From NCBI RefSeq assembly GCF_003435375.1, contig NZ_QWGL01000046.1, forward strand, positions 1-15,481: a stretch of 15,481 nucleotides of DNA, in the 5' to 3' direction. A model generated the notes under the pieces. The model saw only the letters and a list, made by a program, of their open reading frames with translations. It was not told the origin of the DNA and ran no database searches. The position numbers and the translations under genes were made by a program. Shown here one piece after another: positions 13,898 to 15,481 of this stretch (the first letter of the stretch is position 1; every line of letters begins with the position of its first letter). The DNA is from Clostridium sp. AM34-11AC (GTDB lineage: Bacteria; Bacillota; Clostridia; Lachnospirales; Lachnospiraceae).

Positions 13898-15351
13898 TTG
13901 GAATTTTATTGAACGATACTGCTTATGAGCAGGATATCCGGGAGCTTTTGATGGCGTTTTATCCGGGTGAGACTTTTGTCCATGAGAAGCAGGACGACGT
14001 GGATTTTTATGTGGAGGGAACCTGCACACAGAACGCTGATGAGACGAAATTTGGCTTGAAGATCACGGATCCGGCGGACACTGTCGCAGATGAGACCGTA
14101 TTTCCGATCGACTACGATGTGCGGTTAAACGCAAAGACAACGATCAAGAAAGAGCTTTACGGCATGTTAAAAAAGCGGACGGGAAAAGAACTCCCCTGGG
14201 GGACCCTGACCGGTATCCGCCCGACAAAGATCGCCATGACGAGACTTGATCAGGGCGAAAATGAGGAGAGCATCCGTTCCTTCATGCGGGACATGTACCT
14301 GACAAGCAAAGAGAAGATCGACTTAAGTGTGGAGGTCGCGAAACGGGAGCGGGAGCTCTTAAGCCATATCGACTATGAGACGGGATACAGCCTCTATGTG
14401 GGAATTCCGTTCTGTCCGACCACCTGCCTCTACTGTTCCTTCACCTCCTACCCGATCGGCGCATGGGAAAAGAAGGTTCATCTCTATCTTGAAGCGCTGT
14501 TTAAAGAATTAGACTATGTGGCAGAAAAGATGAAGGGACGTACTCTCGACACGGTCTACTTTGGCGGCGGAACTCCGACATCCTTAAAGGCCGAGGAACT
14601 GGACGCCCTGCTCACAAAGATCGAGAATACCTTTGACCTCTCAAAGGTACAGGAATTCACTGTGGAAGCCGGACGTCCGGACAGCATCACTGAAGACAAG
14701 TTCAAAGTTCTCCGTGCCCACACCATCTCCAGGATCTCCATCAATCCGCAGACGATGAAGCAGGCAACTCTGGATCTGATCGGACGCCATCACACCGTGG
14801 ATATGGTGAAGGAAAAATTCCGCATGGCAAGAGATCTTGGCTTTGACAATATCAATATGGACCTCATCATCGGACTTCCGGAGGAAGATATCGACGATGT
14901 CCGCAGCACCATGGAGCAGGTCAGAGAACTTGCCCCGGACAGCGTGACGGTCCACTCTCTCGCCATCAAGCGCGCGGCGAGACTGAATATCTTCAAGGAG
15001 CGCTACGCGAACTTAAAGATCCAGAATACCCAGGAGATGATCGATCTCACCGCGAAGTACGCCCGCGAGATGGGTCTGGAACCGTATTACCTGTACCGTC
15101 AGAAGAATATGGCCGGAAATTTCGAGAATGTCGGCTATGCGGCACCCGGAAAAGCATGTATCTACAATATCCTCATTATGGAGGAAAAGCAGACCATCGT
15201 GGCCTGCGGTGCCGGAACCACCACGAAAGTCACGTTCCCGGCGGAAAACCGTCTGGAACGCGCGGAGAATGTGAAGGATGTAGCTTCCTATATCGAGAGG
15301 ATCGACGAGATGATCGATAGGAAAGAGAAGCTGTTGAGTAAGTTAGTCTAA
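13894..15351 (+). CDS. hemZ: HemZ-type radical SAM protein (coproporphyrinogen dehydrogenase family)
   Basis: A 485-residue radical SAM enzyme of the HemN/HemZ group. The iron-sulfur motif is C174-PTT-C178-LY-C181 in IPFCPTTCLYCSF, giving CxxxCxxC, and the SAM-binding GGG is in YFGGGTPTS (222-230). An N-terminal extension of about 165 residues, with PWGTLTGIRPTK (101-112), is characteristic of HemZ as opposed to HemN. The family name implies oxygen-independent oxidation of coproporphyrinogen III. No other haem gene is in the window, and many gut clostridia are thought to lack the pathway, so the actual role may be different. Translation is coupled to the MBL gene by a four-base overlap. The C-terminus is complete, and no T-tailed terminator appears in the remaining 130 bases. 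Confidence 0.92.
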   Translation: MIGILLNDTAYEQDIRELLMAFYPGETFVHEKQDDVDFYVEGTCTQNADETKFGLKITDPADTVADETVFPIDYDVRLNAKTTIKKELYGMLKKRTGKELPWGTLTGIRPTKIAMTRLDQGENEESIRSFMRDMYLTSKEKIDLSVEVAKRERELLSHIDYETGYSLYVGIPFCPTTCLYCSFTSYPIGAWEKKVHLYLEALFKELDYVAEKMKGRTLDTVYFGGGTPTSLKAEELDALLTKIENTFDLSKVQEFTVEAGRPDSITEDKFKVLRAHTISRISINPQTMKQATLDLIGRHHTVDMVKEKFRMARDLGFDNINMDLIIGLPEEDIDDVRSTMEQVRELAPDSVTVHSLAIKRAARLNIFKERYANLKIQNTQEMIDLTAKYAREMGLEPYYLYRQKNMAGNFENVGYAAPGKACIYNILIMEEKQTIVACGAGTTTKVTFPAENRLERAENVKDVASYIERIDEMIDRKEKLLSKLV

Positions 15352-15481
15352 ATATGTCTGCTGCGCTGACCGCAGGATAGCGCAGATCAAACGCCAGATC
15401 TGGGCACACGGCAACAAAATACGCTGTACATGGGGTTCCTTCGGTTCTTTCTGAGTTTTGGGTATTTCAAGAAAAAGTAGA
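15352..15481. other. Region after hemZ to the window end
   Basis: No gene is visible. CTGCGCT (15361-15367) and AGCGCAG (15379-15385) form a 7-bp hairpin just past the hemZ stop, and CCAGATCTGG (15394-15403) is a perfect palindrome. Neither is followed by a T-run, so a standard terminator cannot be called. Confidence 0.45.

Noticed and set aside
15394..15403. CCAGATCTGG palindrome after hemZ as a regulatory site
   Set aside because: A single 10-base palindrome with no gene start nearby; too little to support a function.

Overview
The window reads as chromosomal DNA of an anaerobic, low-to-mid GC Gram-positive bacterium, most likely a member of the Lachnospiraceae (Bacillota, Clostridia). This rests on the mix of genes: a bifunctional Rel, a small MBL-fold hydrolase and a HemZ-type radical SAM protein in one orientation, with hisS-aspS nearby. 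It also rests on a secreted protein carrying the tryptophan- and aspartate-rich N-terminal module typical of Lachnospiraceae exoproteins. AGGAGG-like ribosome binding sites and TTGACA/TATAAT promoters with 17-bp spacers fit a Firmicute. No rRNA, tRNA, CRISPR array or intact transposase gene is present.

Left block (1-4112, minus strand). Positions 1-195 are AT-rich and noncoding, with a promoter reading out of the left edge. A response regulator (1793-2473) and its sensor kinase (252-1796) form a four-base-overlapping two-gene unit closed by a strong terminator. Upstream lies a secreted protein with a wall-binding-like N-terminus and a transglutaminase-like domain (2697-4112). Its base composition drops sharply after the N-terminal module.

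Middle block (4142-10407, minus strand). aspS and hisS are read from a near-consensus promoter at 7522-7550, with a marked hairpin in the spacer between them. Upstream of that promoter is a 133-bp palindromic repeat with inverted ends that looks like a small non-autonomous mobile element. Next come a YfcC/DcuC-like membrane transporter and an M20 amidohydrolase, a two-gene unit with its own promoter and an inverted repeat over the -35 box. It probably imports and hydrolyses an N-acylated amino acid or small peptide.

Right block (10626-15351, plus strand). rel (ppGpp synthetase/hydrolase) has a clear promoter and a strong terminator. A partial copy of the repeat end follows, then the MBL-fold hydrolase and hemZ overlapping by four bases. 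In many relatives, as I recall them, rel, MBL, hemZ, hisS and aspS lie in one direction. Here hisS-aspS are inverted and separated from the others by the transporter/hydrolase unit.

Most genes are recognisable housekeeping or transport genes. I do not see a clear new multi-gene system. The items most worth checking are the repeat element, the chimeric secreted transglutaminase-like protein, the hisS-aspS spacer hairpin, the unusual HisRS C-terminus and the uncharacterised acyl-amino-acid uptake pair.
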